Shown: positions 17,082 through 26,141, counted from the stretch's first letter. The stretch: 64,000 nt of DNA from Oscillospiraceae bacterium (GCA_017438745.1 JAFRUS010000039.1:1-64000), one strand, 5' to 3'. The notes: a model not told the origin generated them from the letters alone. Translations and numbers: made by a program.

Positions 17082-17825
17082 TTACAATCCGAACCGCTCA
17101 AGAAGGTTATAGATCCCGTCCTCGGAAAGCACGCCTCGTTTAAGATCTTTCGGAAGAAGTCCTTTTTCGTCAGCGACAAAGTCTCTTTTCCATGCGGGAC
17201 TTTCGTAGTAATCCGAAAGCTGTTTCAGCATTTCTTCAGATCCGGTTTCGGCCTGTTCCAATATATTTTCGTAATGAGTGATGCGCTTTATCTGTTCTGC
17301 TACAGCTTCAGGAGTAGTCGGAAGTATCTTCTCGAAGGAAAACATTTCGAACATTTCTCCGTCCTCATCATCCGGAGCACAGTGATGTTCGTTAAAGTAT
17401 TCGACTATGTGGAATCCGCAGCGATTTACGTAGAAATGAATGTTACGCTTTTCAAAATACGGAGTTACCGTGCTCCATACCGTTACCTCCGGATGCATTT
17501 CCTCTATCGCACACCATGTGGCATAGCCGATACCTTTGCTGTGTACAGATGGCGATACGAACAACAGTTCAAGATCACCCTGGTCGTATTCGGTTTTGAT
17601 GACAACACCGCCGACGGGTTTTCCGTTCTGAACGATCCGGTATGCCGTGCCGTCATCAATTGAATCTGAGATAGTGTCGTGTGAGATTATCTCGCCGTCT
17701 TCTTCAAAGTGATCGTCACGTACACCGAATTCTTCGAGAGCACCGTAATTGAATGCTTCCTGATTATCTTTTATAAACTGCTCGCGGTCAGATTCTTCGA
17801 GCGGAAGTAGTTGTATTTCTGTCAT
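17082..17825 (-). CDS. GNAT acetyltransferase fused to a DUF4298 domain
   Basis: The N-terminal 150 residues form a GNAT acetyltransferase, with the acetyl-CoA loop region VSPSVHSKGIGYATW and the strand YVNRCGFHIVEYF. The C-terminal region (about 180-247: ITHYENILEQ, SDYYESPAWKRDF, LKRGVLSEDGIYNLLERF) matches DUF4298 as remembered. Such fusions are seen in Firmicutes; the substrate is unknown. AAGGAG lies 10 nt before the ATG. A 32-bp repeat array lies directly upstream (17905-18023) and may influence expression. Confidence 0.85.
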   Translation of the reverse strand: MTEIQLLPLEESDREQFIKDNQEAFNYGALEEFGVRDDHFEEDGEIISHDTISDSIDDGTAYRIVQNGKPVGGVVIKTEYDQGDLELLFVSPSVHSKGIGYATWCAIEEMHPEVTVWSTVTPYFEKRNIHFYVNRCGFHIVEYFNEHHCAPDDEDGEMFEMFSFEKILPTTPEAVAEQIKRITHYENILEQAETGSEEMLKQLSDYYESPAWKRDFVADEKGLLPKDLKRGVLSEDGIYNLLERFGL

Positions 17826-17904
17826 TTCAGTATATCTCCTTCTGTCATTTACATTTTTATTTGCATTTATAATAACATTTTTTAATTGTAAAGTCTATAT
17901 GCAA

Positions 17905-18023
17905 ACTGCATTTTTCGACCGAATAACGTTCTGTATACTGCGTTTTTCGACCGAATAATGTTATTGTAACTGCGTTTTTCGACCGAATAATGTTATTGAA
18001 ACTGCATTTCAACCGAATAATGT
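17905..18023 (-). repeat. Array of four 32-bp direct repeats
   Basis: Units begin at 17905, 17937, 17969 and 18001, exactly 32 bp apart. The core on the given strand is TTTCGACCGAATAATG; read towards the downstream GNAT gene it is CGGTCGAAAAACGCA. The last unit is degenerate. There are no spacers between units. Confidence 0.92.
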
Positions 18024-18047
18024 GTCCCCCTCGAACGATAAAATTAT

Positions 18048-18076
18048 AACAGCGGTTTCGAAACGAAACCGCTGTT
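18048..18076 (-). terminator. Terminator of the first leucine-rich-repeat gene
   Basis: A 13-bp perfect stem AACAGCGGTTTCG / CGAAACCGCTGTT with loop AAA lies 29 bp after the stop. Similar AGCGGTT stems end the other two leucine-rich-repeat genes. Confidence 0.8.
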
Positions 18077-18104
18077 TTCAGTAATGTGATCGTATTTTCT
18101 GTTA

Positions 18105-19853
18105 TCAGAGTTTATCGATCTTTTTGGACAGATACTGTCGGATAACCGCAAGATCGTTGATCGCAACTATACCGTCTCTGTTCACATCGGCACGTTCAGA
18201 AGCTTTCTCATCGAGTTCGATATCATCAACAAGTACGATGGATAATTCTGAAATATCCGTTACATCTACAACTCCGTCGGAATTTACGTCACCGTAGAGA
18301 ATATCACCAGTTTCAGGAACGCTCTGCTTTGCTGTGAACTTTATTTCGTTTTCTGCGGCATATTTCTGAGCTTCCGAGCCTTCAGAACCGTGTAATGTCA
18401 GCTCTTCGCTGCATTCTATGAAAGTCTCCTCGCCTATTGTCTTTACTGAGTCCGGTATCGTCAGATCCGTAATACTTCCGCAGTCCCAGAATGCCTTTTC
18501 TCCTATTTCAGTTAAAGAAGACGGCAAAGTCACATCTTTCAGTCTGGTACAGTGTGAGAACGCATAAGGTTCAAGTTTTGTCACATTTTCAGGTATCTTT
18601 ACGGACTTTAATGAACTGCATCCGGTAAATGTGACTTCCTCTATACAGGTAAGTGACTCAGGAATCGTTATCTCTTTCAGGTTTTCACATCTATAAAATG
18701 TTTCATATCCTATTCTTGTAACAGATGAAGGTATATTGACAGATTCCAGTGACTGACACGTATAGAATGCCATCGGCTCTATATTTGTCAGCGTTTCAGG
18801 CAAAGTTACTTTCTTAAGACTGATACAATGATCGAAAGCAGAATCGCCAAGAGTTGTCATCTCTCCTGTTATATCTGCAGTCTCCAGTTTTTCACAGCGA
18901 TTGAATACACCCGGTCCCCATTCAGATACCGCACCTTCTACTTTGACATATGTTAAACTTTTACAATCCGAAAAAGCACCGCCTTCAATACATGTGACCG
19001 ATTCAGGAATAACAACTGATGTTATCTCACTGCAGTGTTCAAAAGCACCAATGCCTATGGTTGTTACATTATCAGGAATAACCACATCGCCGGAGCTGAA
19101 TGTTCCGTCTATAAGATGTCCGTTTACAGTTACCAGAGGGTTCTCTCTCTGCATTTTACTAAGCCACTGTGTTCCGAAAAATGCATTTGCACCTATATTT
19201 TTTACCGATTCAGGTATACTTATGTCAGTTACTCTATATGCGTTACCAAAAGCTCTGTCAGCTATTGCCTCAACTGTATCCGGAATAACGACGTTACCGT
19301 AACACTCATTTCCGTCCAGAACCCATTCGTTCACAATTACCAGCGGATCTTCCTTCTGCCTGTCCTTCAGCCACTGTGTTCCGGCAAATACAGATTCACC
19401 GTAATACACTACCGATTTCGAAAATTTAATGGTTTTAAGGTTACGGCAGTTTTCAAACGCAGAATCACTGAGACTCTTAATGGAATCTGAAAGATTCAGT
19501 TCTGTCAGTCCGTCACAGCCCTCGAATGCTGATGACCCAATACTGACTACCGGCTCCGGAACTGTCAGCTTTTCAATTTTATTGCAGTCAAAAAATGCAC
19601 GGCTGTTTATAAATTTTACAGGAAGGCCATTCACTTCAGACTGCAGAACGACTTCACCGGAAACATCATTATCACATTCTGTGACCTCCGCAAAATCGCT
19701 GTATAGATTGTAAACAATTCCGTCGATCTCCTTTTTCTCCGCTGCCGCTTCATAAGCACTGACGGTCTCTGCCGGCGAATACATATTCATATACGGAACG
19801 ATACCTCCGGCTATCAGCAGAGACATCACTGCCGCACAAATTCTTTTTTTCAT
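18105..19853 (-). CDS. Secreted BspA-like leucine-rich-repeat protein with dockerin
   Basis: A signal peptide (about 1-30) precedes a long run of BspA-type leucine-rich repeats of about 23 residues, with recurring I-P-x-S-V-x-x-I-G and A-F-x-x-C elements, interrupted by two longer inserts that begin GTQWL. The C-terminus is a type I dockerin with loops DVNSDGVVDVTDI and DVNRDGIVAINDL, ending LSKKIDKL. The ATG at 19853 has an AGGGAG site 7 nt upstream and is preferred to an in-frame start at 19871. The protein is probably displayed through a cohesin. BspA-like repeats mediate binding to proteins or surfaces; the ligand here is unknown. Confidence 0.93.
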   Translation of the reverse strand: MKKRICAAVMSLLIAGGIVPYMNMYSPAETVSAYEAAAEKKEIDGIVYNLYSDFAEVTECDNDVSGEVVLQSEVNGLPVKFINSRAFFDCNKIEKLTVPEPVVSIGSSAFEGCDGLTELNLSDSIKSLSDSAFENCRNLKTIKFSKSVVYYGESVFAGTQWLKDRQKEDPLVIVNEWVLDGNECYGNVVIPDTVEAIADRAFGNAYRVTDISIPESVKNIGANAFFGTQWLSKMQRENPLVTVNGHLIDGTFSSGDVVIPDNVTTIGIGAFEHCSEITSVVIPESVTCIEGGAFSDCKSLTYVKVEGAVSEWGPGVFNRCEKLETADITGEMTTLGDSAFDHCISLKKVTLPETLTNIEPMAFYTCQSLESVNIPSSVTRIGYETFYRCENLKEITIPESLTCIEEVTFTGCSSLKSVKIPENVTKLEPYAFSHCTRLKDVTLPSSLTEIGEKAFWDCGSITDLTIPDSVKTIGEETFIECSEELTLHGSEGSEAQKYAAENEIKFTAKQSVPETGDILYGDVNSDGVVDVTDISELSIVLVDDIELDEKASERADVNRDGIVAINDLAVIRQYLSKKIDKL

Positions 19854-19941
19854 AGTTTTTCTCCCTTCCACTTAAAATGAACAATTTGCACAAACCTAAA
19901 ATTTAATTTGCGTGTAAAATTGTTTGTTATCAATATTATTT

Positions 19942-19970
19942 ATTATATTATGATTTTAATTTTTTGTCAA
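19942..19970 (-). promoter_or_regulatory. Consensus promoter of the first leucine-rich-repeat gene
   Basis: On the minus strand, TTGACA (19970-19965) and TATAAT (19947-19942) match consensus exactly with 17-bp spacing. Confidence 0.8.
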
Positions 19971-20070
19971 CTTTTTTATTTGGTGATATTTTAATATGGA
20001 TAGGTCAGTTAATAAACAACACTATTTTTCAATTTATTTTTCTTGACAGGTACAACGCAGCTTGATTTTT

Positions 20071-20180
20071 TCAGAAAAATGTGTTAAACTGAGTATAAAT
20101 TTTCAGAAAAATGTGTTAAACAACCACTGAAAAGTTCAGAAAAATGTGCGAAAATCAGTTTAAAAGCTCAGAAAAATGTG
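20071..20180 (+). repeat. Array of four direct repeats spaced 32-33 bp upstream of the DUF4143 ATPase
   Basis: The 13-mer TCAGAAAAATGTG occurs at 20071, 20103, 20136 and 20168, with partly conserved TTAAA after the first two. The array fills the promoter region of the ATPase gene that starts at 20217. The rest of the 19971-20216 gap is AT-rich with no gene seen. Confidence 0.92.
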
Positions 20181-20216
20181 TTTTGACAACTACGAACCAC
20201 GCAAATGGGTGATTTT

Positions 20217-21509
20217 ATGAATAGAAAAGCAATAGAACAATTAATGCTCTGGAAAACAGACACTGAACGAAAACCACTTGTAATAAAAGGCGCCAGACAG
20301 GTGGGAAAAACATGGCTCATGAAAGAATTCGGAAAAACATGCTATGAAAACTATGTTTACCTGAACTTTGACGAAGAAGAATCCTTAAAATCAATTTTTG
20401 AAAAAAATAAAGACCCTCATCGAATAATTGAACTACTCTCAATGTTAAGCGGAGAAAAAATCCTTCCTGAAAAAACACTTATTATATTCGATGAAGTGCA
20501 GGAATGCCCTGAAGCACTTGGTGCCTTGAAATATTTCAGAGAAAAATCCAATGAATATCACATAATCGCCGCCGGAAGTCTTCTCGGAACACTTCTGGCT
20601 CAGCCAAAATCATATCCTGTCGGTCAGGTCAATCTGCTCGATCTATACCCGATGACTTTTTCAGAATATCTGAACGCAACTGATAATTCCCTGTATTCTT
20701 ACTACAATTCGATAGAGAAAAATCAGGAAATCGAAGAAATATTTCATAATCGTCTTACCGATGCCTGCAATAACTATTTTATAATAGGCGGTATGCCGGA
20801 ATGCATAGATTCATGGATCAGATATAAAGACCCTGCACGTATATCCGTTATTCAGCGTGAACTAACAGAAATATACGAAAACGACTTTTCAAAGCATAAT
20901 GGCAAAGTGAACAGCGGTCGCATATTAATGGTGTTCCGAAGTATAGTATCACAGCTCGCAAAAGCAAACGAAAAATTCATGTACGGAGCAGTTCGCGAAG
21001 GTGCACGTGCAAGAGATTTTGAAGAAGCAATAGAATGGCTTGTTTCCGCCGGAATGCTGAATAAGGTGTGCAACGTCGCCAAAGCCGAACATCCGCTTGC
21101 GGCATTTGACAAACTGGACCAGTTTAAGCTGTTCATGTTCGACACAGGCCTTCTTAAAAACATGGCTGGAATAGATAACAGTGCTATTCTATTAAAATCT
21201 GATTACCAGTTCAAAGGAGCCCTGACGGAAAACTATGTTCTTCAGCAGCTGAAAAGGCAATTCGAAGTAAGTCCGCGTTACTATTCTGATAAAAACAGCG
21301 AGATAGATTTTGTAATACAAAACGGAACGGAAATAATCCCGATAGAAGTCAAAGCAGGCGAAGACCGGTCAGCTCCGTCATTCAGAAAATTCATTTCAGA
21401 GAAAACGCCTGAACATGCAATTCGTTTCTCGAAACTTGGATACAAAAAAGACGGTGCATTTACAAACGTGCCTCTTTATCTTGCTGATCGCATGAAAGAA
21501 CTTTTATGA
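20217..21509 (+). CDS. AAA-family ATPase with DUF4143 domain
   Basis: The N-terminal ATPase domain shows Walker A in KGARQVGKTWLMKEF (residues about 24-38) and Walker B in LIIFDEVQECPEAL. The C-terminal DUF4143 part carries an endonuclease-like core, SEIDFVIQNG followed by IPIEVKAGE, a D...E-x-K arrangement. These proteins are frequent in gut anaerobes and have no proven function. The ATG at 20217 follows GGGTGA; an ATG at 20205 lacks a ribosome site. The next gene overlaps by 4 nt. Four spaced repeats lie directly upstream. Confidence 0.9.
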   Translation: MNRKAIEQLMLWKTDTERKPLVIKGARQVGKTWLMKEFGKTCYENYVYLNFDEEESLKSIFEKNKDPHRIIELLSMLSGEKILPEKTLIIFDEVQECPEALGALKYFREKSNEYHIIAAGSLLGTLLAQPKSYPVGQVNLLDLYPMTFSEYLNATDNSLYSYYNSIEKNQEIEEIFHNRLTDACNNYFIIGGMPECIDSWIRYKDPARISVIQRELTEIYENDFSKHNGKVNSGRILMVFRSIVSQLAKANEKFMYGAVREGARARDFEEAIEWLVSAGMLNKVCNVAKAEHPLAAFDKLDQFKLFMFDTGLLKNMAGIDNSAILLKSDYQFKGALTENYVLQQLKRQFEVSPRYYSDKNSEIDFVIQNGTEIIPIEVKAGEDRSAPSFRKFISEKTPEHAIRFSKLGYKKDGAFTNVPLYLADRMKELL

Positions 21510-22135
21510 AAAAACAAATCATAAGCAGATGTCCGTGGTGCGGACACGAAATTAAAGATCCATGGATGAATATCACTTCGGTAAAAAAGTGCCGTCTCTG
21601 TGAGCATGAATATATCTACAGCGGCTGTGAATTCGGAGAGGAAAATAAGATCAGAAACATCCGGATAATTATGCTGATTCTTTCCGTAGTATTTACGTAT
21701 TTCATTGTTTACAGTCAGGTATTCATGTATTTAGCTGTTGCTGCATTGAGTATTGCGCAATATCTCATTAATCCCAGTCAGATAAACAACAAGAGATATA
21801 ATGACACTGATATTTTTACGTACAAAAGATATTCAGCAGATATAACGTTCACTGAAGAATTAAGAAAAAAACAAAAGAAATTATATCTGAGTAACTGCAA
21901 TATTATTCCGGTCTGTTTTGTCAATGATGAAAACATTCCGGTTTCCCACACAATATGCATATATATCGAAAATGCAGCTGTTATATCTGAAAATAAATTT
22001 GAATGCACCTTTTCATTTCTGCCTTTATCTGAAGTTAAATTCAATATTGAAGATTTCGGCATCGGATTTTATCTTTTCGACGATAAACGAAAAATCGCAG
22101 AAGGTGTTGTAACCGGTAAAAAAGATGCATTCTGA
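21506..22135 (+). CDS. Zinc-ribbon membrane protein, paralogue of the gene at 16427
   Basis: The zinc ribbon (CPWCGHE, then CRLCEHE) is followed by two hydrophobic segments (about 49-90) and a C-terminal domain similar throughout to the 16427 product. The start overlaps the stop of the DUF4143 gene in an ATGA, so the two are translationally coupled. A functional link with the ATPase is therefore likely, but the family is not recognised. It could be a membrane partner of the ATPase; this is inference from overlap only. Confidence 0.8.
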   Translation: MKKQIISRCPWCGHEIKDPWMNITSVKKCRLCEHEYIYSGCEFGEENKIRNIRIIMLILSVVFTYFIVYSQVFMYLAVAALSIAQYLINPSQINNKRYNDTDIFTYKRYSADITFTEELRKKQKKLYLSNCNIIPVCFVNDENIPVSHTICIYIENAAVISENKFECTFSFLPLSEVKFNIEDFGIGFYLFDDKRKIAEGVVTGKKDAF

Positions 22136-22142
22136 AAATGAG

Positions 22143-22206
22143 TTGCCCCTCATCCGAGGGGCAAAATCAATAACAGCGGTTCCGATTCCGGAACCGCTGT
22201 CACCTT
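22143..22206. terminator. Double-hairpin terminator between convergent genes, copy A
   Basis: Two stems, TTGCCCCTC / GAGGGGCAA (22143-22164) and ACAGCGGTTCC / GGAACCGCTGT (22173-22200), are followed by a T run. The same 70-bp block recurs at 23401-23466. Confidence 0.85.
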
Positions 22207-22228
22207 TTTTTACGAACGCAAAACTATT

Positions 22229-23275
22229 TTACTTTGCAAGTATTTTTTTGAGAAGCATCAAATCAGATGCATCTACATTTCCATCCTTGTTTATATCAGC
22301 AAATGTACTGCTCTTGGTCTGACTTATTATCATTCTGATAATATCAATAAAATCAGCTGTATTAAGAACATCGTCTGCATTGACATCTCCGTTTACTATT
22401 TTTTCATTTCCGGAATCGCTCTGCTTTTCAGAATACTTTATTCCATTTTCTTCAGCATACCTACGGGCAAATGAATTTTCACTGCAATATATCGTAAGAT
22501 CTTCACATCCATAAAATGCTTTATCTCCTATTTCTGTTACCGAATCCGGAATGTTTATTGTCTCAAGTTTACTGCATTCATAAAAAGCCATATATTCTAT
22601 ACTTGTTACAGATTCCGGGAGCATCACTTCTTTCAATCCTTTACACTCAGCAAACGTCAATTCCTCTATAACAGTAACAGCATCAGGAATAACTACTCTA
22701 ACTAAATCGTTACAACCAAAAAACACCGACGGACCTATTTTTTTAAGTGATTTCGGAAAATTCACCTCTTTTAACCCGCTGCATCCATAAAACGCCCAAA
22801 CTTTTATTTCTTCCAGTGATTTCGGAAAAGTAACTGATTCCAAGCCCGTACAACCCCAAAACACACTGCTCTCTATTTTTTTCATCGAATCTGGTAAAAC
22901 AACCGACTTTAACCCCGTGCAGCTGTAAAAAGCAGAAGCTGCTATGTCAGTTAAAGAGTCCGGTAAAGTAACTCCTGTTAGTCCCTCGCAAAAAGTAAAA
23001 GCACCGATATTAATTTCTGTTACTGGTACGCCGCCTACTGCGGCAGGTACAACAACTGCACCGCTTACATCTCGGCAACAAGAAATCAGTACAGCATGAT
23101 CGGAATATGACAATAAGTTCATGTGATCATTTTTAGCAGTAGGTTCTTCAACGCTTTCATCAGTGTAAACAGTTTCTGCACTTACTTTTCGAGAATCAGT
23201 ATATCCCACAACTGAAAAAGCATTCGTTGCAATACACAGTGACATTACGACAGTAATTATTTTTTTCATCCGCAC
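22229..23275 (-). CDS. Secreted BspA-like leucine-rich-repeat protein with dockerin
   Basis: A signal peptide (about 1-30) is followed by about eight leucine-rich repeats of 23 residues with L-P-x-S-L/V-x-x-I and F-x-x-C elements. The dockerin (about 290-348) has loops DVNADDVLNTADF and DINKDGNVDASDL and ends in LKKILAK. This dockerin differs from that of the 18105 gene (LRQYLSKK ending) but matches the one at 23486. The first loop has Asp-Asp where Gly is usual. The GTG at 23275 has GGAG 5 nt upstream; the ATG at 23269 is the alternative. Confidence 0.92.
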   Translation of the reverse strand: MRMKKIITVVMSLCIATNAFSVVGYTDSRKVSAETVYTDESVEEPTAKNDHMNLLSYSDHAVLISCCRDVSGAVVVPAAVGGVPVTEINIGAFTFCEGLTGVTLPDSLTDIAASAFYSCTGLKSVVLPDSMKKIESSVFWGCTGLESVTFPKSLEEIKVWAFYGCSGLKEVNFPKSLKKIGPSVFFGCNDLVRVVIPDAVTVIEELTFAECKGLKEVMLPESVTSIEYMAFYECSKLETINIPDSVTEIGDKAFYGCEDLTIYCSENSFARRYAEENGIKYSEKQSDSGNEKIVNGDVNADDVLNTADFIDIIRMIISQTKSSTFADINKDGNVDASDLMLLKKILAK

Positions 23276-23316
23276 ATACTCTCCAATTCAATCATTTTTA
23301 CAATACGAATGATAAA

Positions 23317-23345
23317 ATTATATCATTATTCAAAAGATAAATCAA
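23317..23345 (-). promoter_or_regulatory. Promoter of the second leucine-rich-repeat gene
   Basis: Minus-strand TTGATT (23345-23340) and TATAAT (23322-23317) with 17-bp spacing. The same pair of hexamers and spacing drives the neighbouring paralogue. Confidence 0.7.
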
Positions 23346-23400
23346 TAGAGTATCAATGATTGTACTATAAGAATAAAATGCAATGCATACATAAAATGAG

Positions 23401-23466
23401 TTGCCCCTCATCCGAGGGGCAAAATCAATAACAGCGGTTCCAATTCCGGAACCGCTGTTACCTTTT
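23401..23466 (-). terminator. Double-hairpin terminator, copy B
   Basis: Stems TTGCCCCTC / GAGGGGCAA (23401-23422) and ACAGCGGTTCC / GGAACCGCTGT (23431-23458), almost identical to copy A, located after the stop of the third leucine-rich-repeat gene. Confidence 0.8.
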
Positions 23467-23485
23467 TATGAACGTAAAAATGATT

Positions 23486-25093
23486 TTACTTTTCAAAAAT
23501 TTTCTTAAGCATTAAAAAATCAGATACATTTACCTTACCATCATTGTTTATATCAGCAGATGCACTGACTTCCGACTGACCGATCATCATTTTGATCATA
23601 TCAATAAGATCGGCAGAATTGACAACACCGTCTTCGTTAATGTCGTATTCTGCATTATCGGCATCAAGCGGTACGAACTTAAATTTCCATTTCTCAGCAA
23701 ATTCCTGAGCTGTTGAACCGGTATAACCCGAAACAGTACCATCGAATTTGCAGGTCTTCGTTTTAATTTCGCCCGAAACAGAATCTTCAACTTTTTTTCT
23801 TATTTCAAGGCACTGGTCGTTTTTGTTTTCTATTATGCAATCCGGATTAAGAATTGTAATGGATTCAAGTCCAATGCAGCTACTTAGCGCACTGATATCA
23901 AATTCAGAAACCGATTCGGGCAATACAATGGTCTTCAGTCTGGAATACATGAACGCACTTCCCTCTATTTTTTCAACTGAAGAAGGTATGTCTAATGATT
24001 CCAGATCAGTGCAAAATGAAAAAGTACCTTCTTCTATTTTCTTTAATCCATCCGGGAGTTTTACAGATGAAAGCATCGGACAAGCAGCAAACGCTGCTCT
24101 GCCGATATATTCTACACTATCAGGTATATTTATAGATTCCAGACTTACGCAAAAATAAAACGCATTATCATCTATTCTAAGCAGCGAATCCGGCAAAGAT
24201 ACATCTGTTAAGGAAAAACAAAAGCCAAAAACACCCGGACTTAACTCTGTTACCGACTCAGGAATAGATATTGACTCAAGAGCACGAGCCTCATAAAATG
24301 CACATTGCCCAATATGTTTTACAGAATCCGGCAAGCCGACTGTTGTAAGACAGGAGTTATAGCTAAAACCGTAATCACCGATCTCAGAAACGGTGTCAGG
24401 AACAGTATATTCTGTGTCTTTTTTACCACCCGGATAACGAATAAGCTTTGTCTGGTCTCTGTCATACAGCACGCCGTCTTTAACCGAAAAATATTCATTA
24501 TCACTATTAACTATATACTCTTCAATATACTTATTTTCCGCAAAAGCTGCCGGAGATATTTCCTGCACGCTGTCCGGAACAATATACTGTTTGTCCTGCA
24601 TTTCAGACGGATAATAAATAAGTTCTGTTTTATCCTTATTAAACAAAACTCCATTATCATCACAGAAAACAGGATTATCCTTATCTACGGTTATCTTCGC
24701 TATATTACTCAATCCAGATTCATTTATAGTCGTCAGTGTTTTCGGCAAAGAAAGAATGATCGGACTGCCATCAGAAAACAGACCGCCATTACTAGAATAT
24801 ACGCTTTGTAATACAGTAACTTTTACACCATTACATTCTTCCGGAATGACAATATCTACTACGTTCGTTTCCTCTCCGTATACAGAGACACGTACTTCAG
24901 CATGATCGGAATAAATATAAAATACCCTCCCTCCATCTGAAGCTGTCAGACATTTGTTCCCATCATCATCAATCCATGACCCTGCTTCTATTTCCAGCGC
25001 ACTCACCGTTTCAATATCAGCGTCTCCATAAACTGAAAAAGCACCTGCCGCTAAACACAGTGACAGCAATCCTGTAATAATTCTTTTCATCAC
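23486..25093 (-). CDS. Secreted BspA-like leucine-rich-repeat protein with dockerin
   Basis: A signal peptide (about 1-28) is followed by a region with two near-identical inserts (NKDKTELIYYPSEM and DRDQTKLIRYPGGK) typical of BspA-like proteins, then about ten leucine-rich repeats. The dockerin (about 478-535) has loops DINEDGVVNSADL and DINNDGKVNVSDF and ends in LKKIFEK, the same subtype as the adjacent gene. Promoter, terminator and domain order are all shared with the 22229 gene, indicating tandem duplication of a whole transcription unit. GGAGG lies just upstream of the overlapping GTG and ATG starts. Confidence 0.92.
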   Translation of the reverse strand: MMKRIITGLLSLCLAAGAFSVYGDADIETVSALEIEAGSWIDDDGNKCLTASDGGRVFYIYSDHAEVRVSVYGEETNVVDIVIPEECNGVKVTVLQSVYSSNGGLFSDGSPIILSLPKTLTTINESGLSNIAKITVDKDNPVFCDDNGVLFNKDKTELIYYPSEMQDKQYIVPDSVQEISPAAFAENKYIEEYIVNSDNEYFSVKDGVLYDRDQTKLIRYPGGKKDTEYTVPDTVSEIGDYGFSYNSCLTTVGLPDSVKHIGQCAFYEARALESISIPESVTELSPGVFGFCFSLTDVSLPDSLLRIDDNAFYFCVSLESINIPDSVEYIGRAAFAACPMLSSVKLPDGLKKIEEGTFSFCTDLESLDIPSSVEKIEGSAFMYSRLKTIVLPESVSEFDISALSSCIGLESITILNPDCIIENKNDQCLEIRKKVEDSVSGEIKTKTCKFDGTVSGYTGSTAQEFAEKWKFKFVPLDADNAEYDINEDGVVNSADLIDMIKMMIGQSEVSASADINNDGKVNVSDFLMLKKIFEK

Positions 25094-25157
25094 ACATACC
25101 CTCCATGTTTATTACAGTAAACGTAAGCAGATTTTACGTTTACTATAGAATGATAAA

Positions 25158-25186
25158 ATTATACCACTATTCTAGTGCCAAATCAA
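25158..25186 (-). promoter_or_regulatory. Promoter of the third leucine-rich-repeat gene
   Basis: Minus-strand TTGATT (25186-25181) and TATAAT (25163-25158) with 17-bp spacing. Confidence 0.7.
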
Positions 25187-25237
25187 CAAAGTATAAATTT
25201 TTATCTGTTTTCAACAGATATTTCTGTATGTGTTTAA

Positions 25238-25276
25238 AAAGCTCCGGAAGCGTAGTCAAAACACTTCCGGAGCTTT
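25238..25276 (-). terminator. Terminator of the XRE-regulator gene
   Basis: Stem AAAGCTCCGGAAG / CTTCCGGAGCTTT with a 13-nt loop and a T run on the minus strand, 16 bp after the stop. Confidence 0.85.
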
Positions 25277-25291
25277 GATCTTTTCAGAAGC

Positions 25292-25900
25292 TCACTTATC
25301 CTTCTTTATCTGCCGTCTGACGTCCTGATAGAACAATCCGCACTCCGTGCAGTACCACACCAGTCTGCCGTAACGGTACAGCGGAATATTCAGCTGTAAA
25401 TTCCACTCCGGATACTGTTTGTATATCTGCACGCTGCTGTCAGTCAGAAATGCAACAAATGAAATGTAATGTTCCTTTGTCATGGAATGTTCCGATGAAA
25501 TGTACCATTCACCACCGGTATCCTCTACACTCAGCATCTCGCTTTCATCGGCTTTCTTCGGTTCCATGACCTCCAGTTTGCTGCCGCAGCATGTTATCGC
25601 CGCTTCAGATGTGGCTGTTATTATGTTTCCGCATTTTTTACATACATAAAATTTAAGCTTTTTCATTTTACCCTTCTCGCTTTCGTTTTTATTTATCTCG
25701 CCGGAAAGCAGGACCTGGACATCTGTACCGAACACCTCTGCAAGAGAACTTAGCAGAGATACATCCGGACAGCCGTTGCCGCACTCCCATTTTGAAACCG
25801 CTTTGTCGCTGACATTTATCATATCTGCAAGCTGTTTCTGGGTAAGTCCCTTTTCCGTTCTGAAATGTTTTATAAGTTCGCCTGTTTTCTTCTGATCCAT
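25292..25900 (-). CDS. XRE-family regulator with C-terminal zinc-ribbon domain
   Basis: The N-terminal 60 residues form a Cro/CI helix-turn-helix (LTQKQLADMINVSDKAVSKW). A linker leads to a domain beginning FYVCKKCGNIITATSEAAITCCG, which resembles the N-terminal metal site of desulfoferrodoxin-type proteins, and further Cys pairs occur near the end (CTECG). The ATG at 25900 has GAGGAG 7 nt upstream; in-frame starts further up lack one. It may sense redox or metal state through the Cys sites, but that is inference. It stands alone between the dockerin genes and the GGDEF group. Confidence 0.85.
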   Translation of the reverse strand: MDQKKTGELIKHFRTEKGLTQKQLADMINVSDKAVSKWECGNGCPDVSLLSSLAEVFGTDVQVLLSGEINKNESEKGKMKKLKFYVCKKCGNIITATSEAAITCCGSKLEVMEPKKADESEMLSVEDTGGEWYISSEHSMTKEHYISFVAFLTDSSVQIYKQYPEWNLQLNIPLYRYGRLVWYCTECGLFYQDVRRQIKKDK

Positions 25901-26141
25901 TTTCAATCTCCTCACTGTATTTCGTTCCTCTTCTGTTTCCATTATATCCGACACACGCATTTCCGTCAATCCACGTATCGTAGATAATGAAATAACCATT
26001 CACTCACAAAATATCTTTTAAAAAGTTGTGCAATATGCTGTTTTTCAATACCCGTTATGAACTTTTACCATAATATCATTGAAAATTCGTCGTAAAAATG
26101 GTAAAATAAAATATATCTATCTATACTAATGATAGAGGGGG

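Noticed and set aside
17905..18023. CRISPR array
   Set aside because: The units are contiguous 32-bp direct repeats without unique spacers, there are only four, and no cas gene is near.
20071..20180. CRISPR-like array
   Set aside because: The conserved part is only 13 bp, the intervening sequence is partly conserved, and there are no cas genes.
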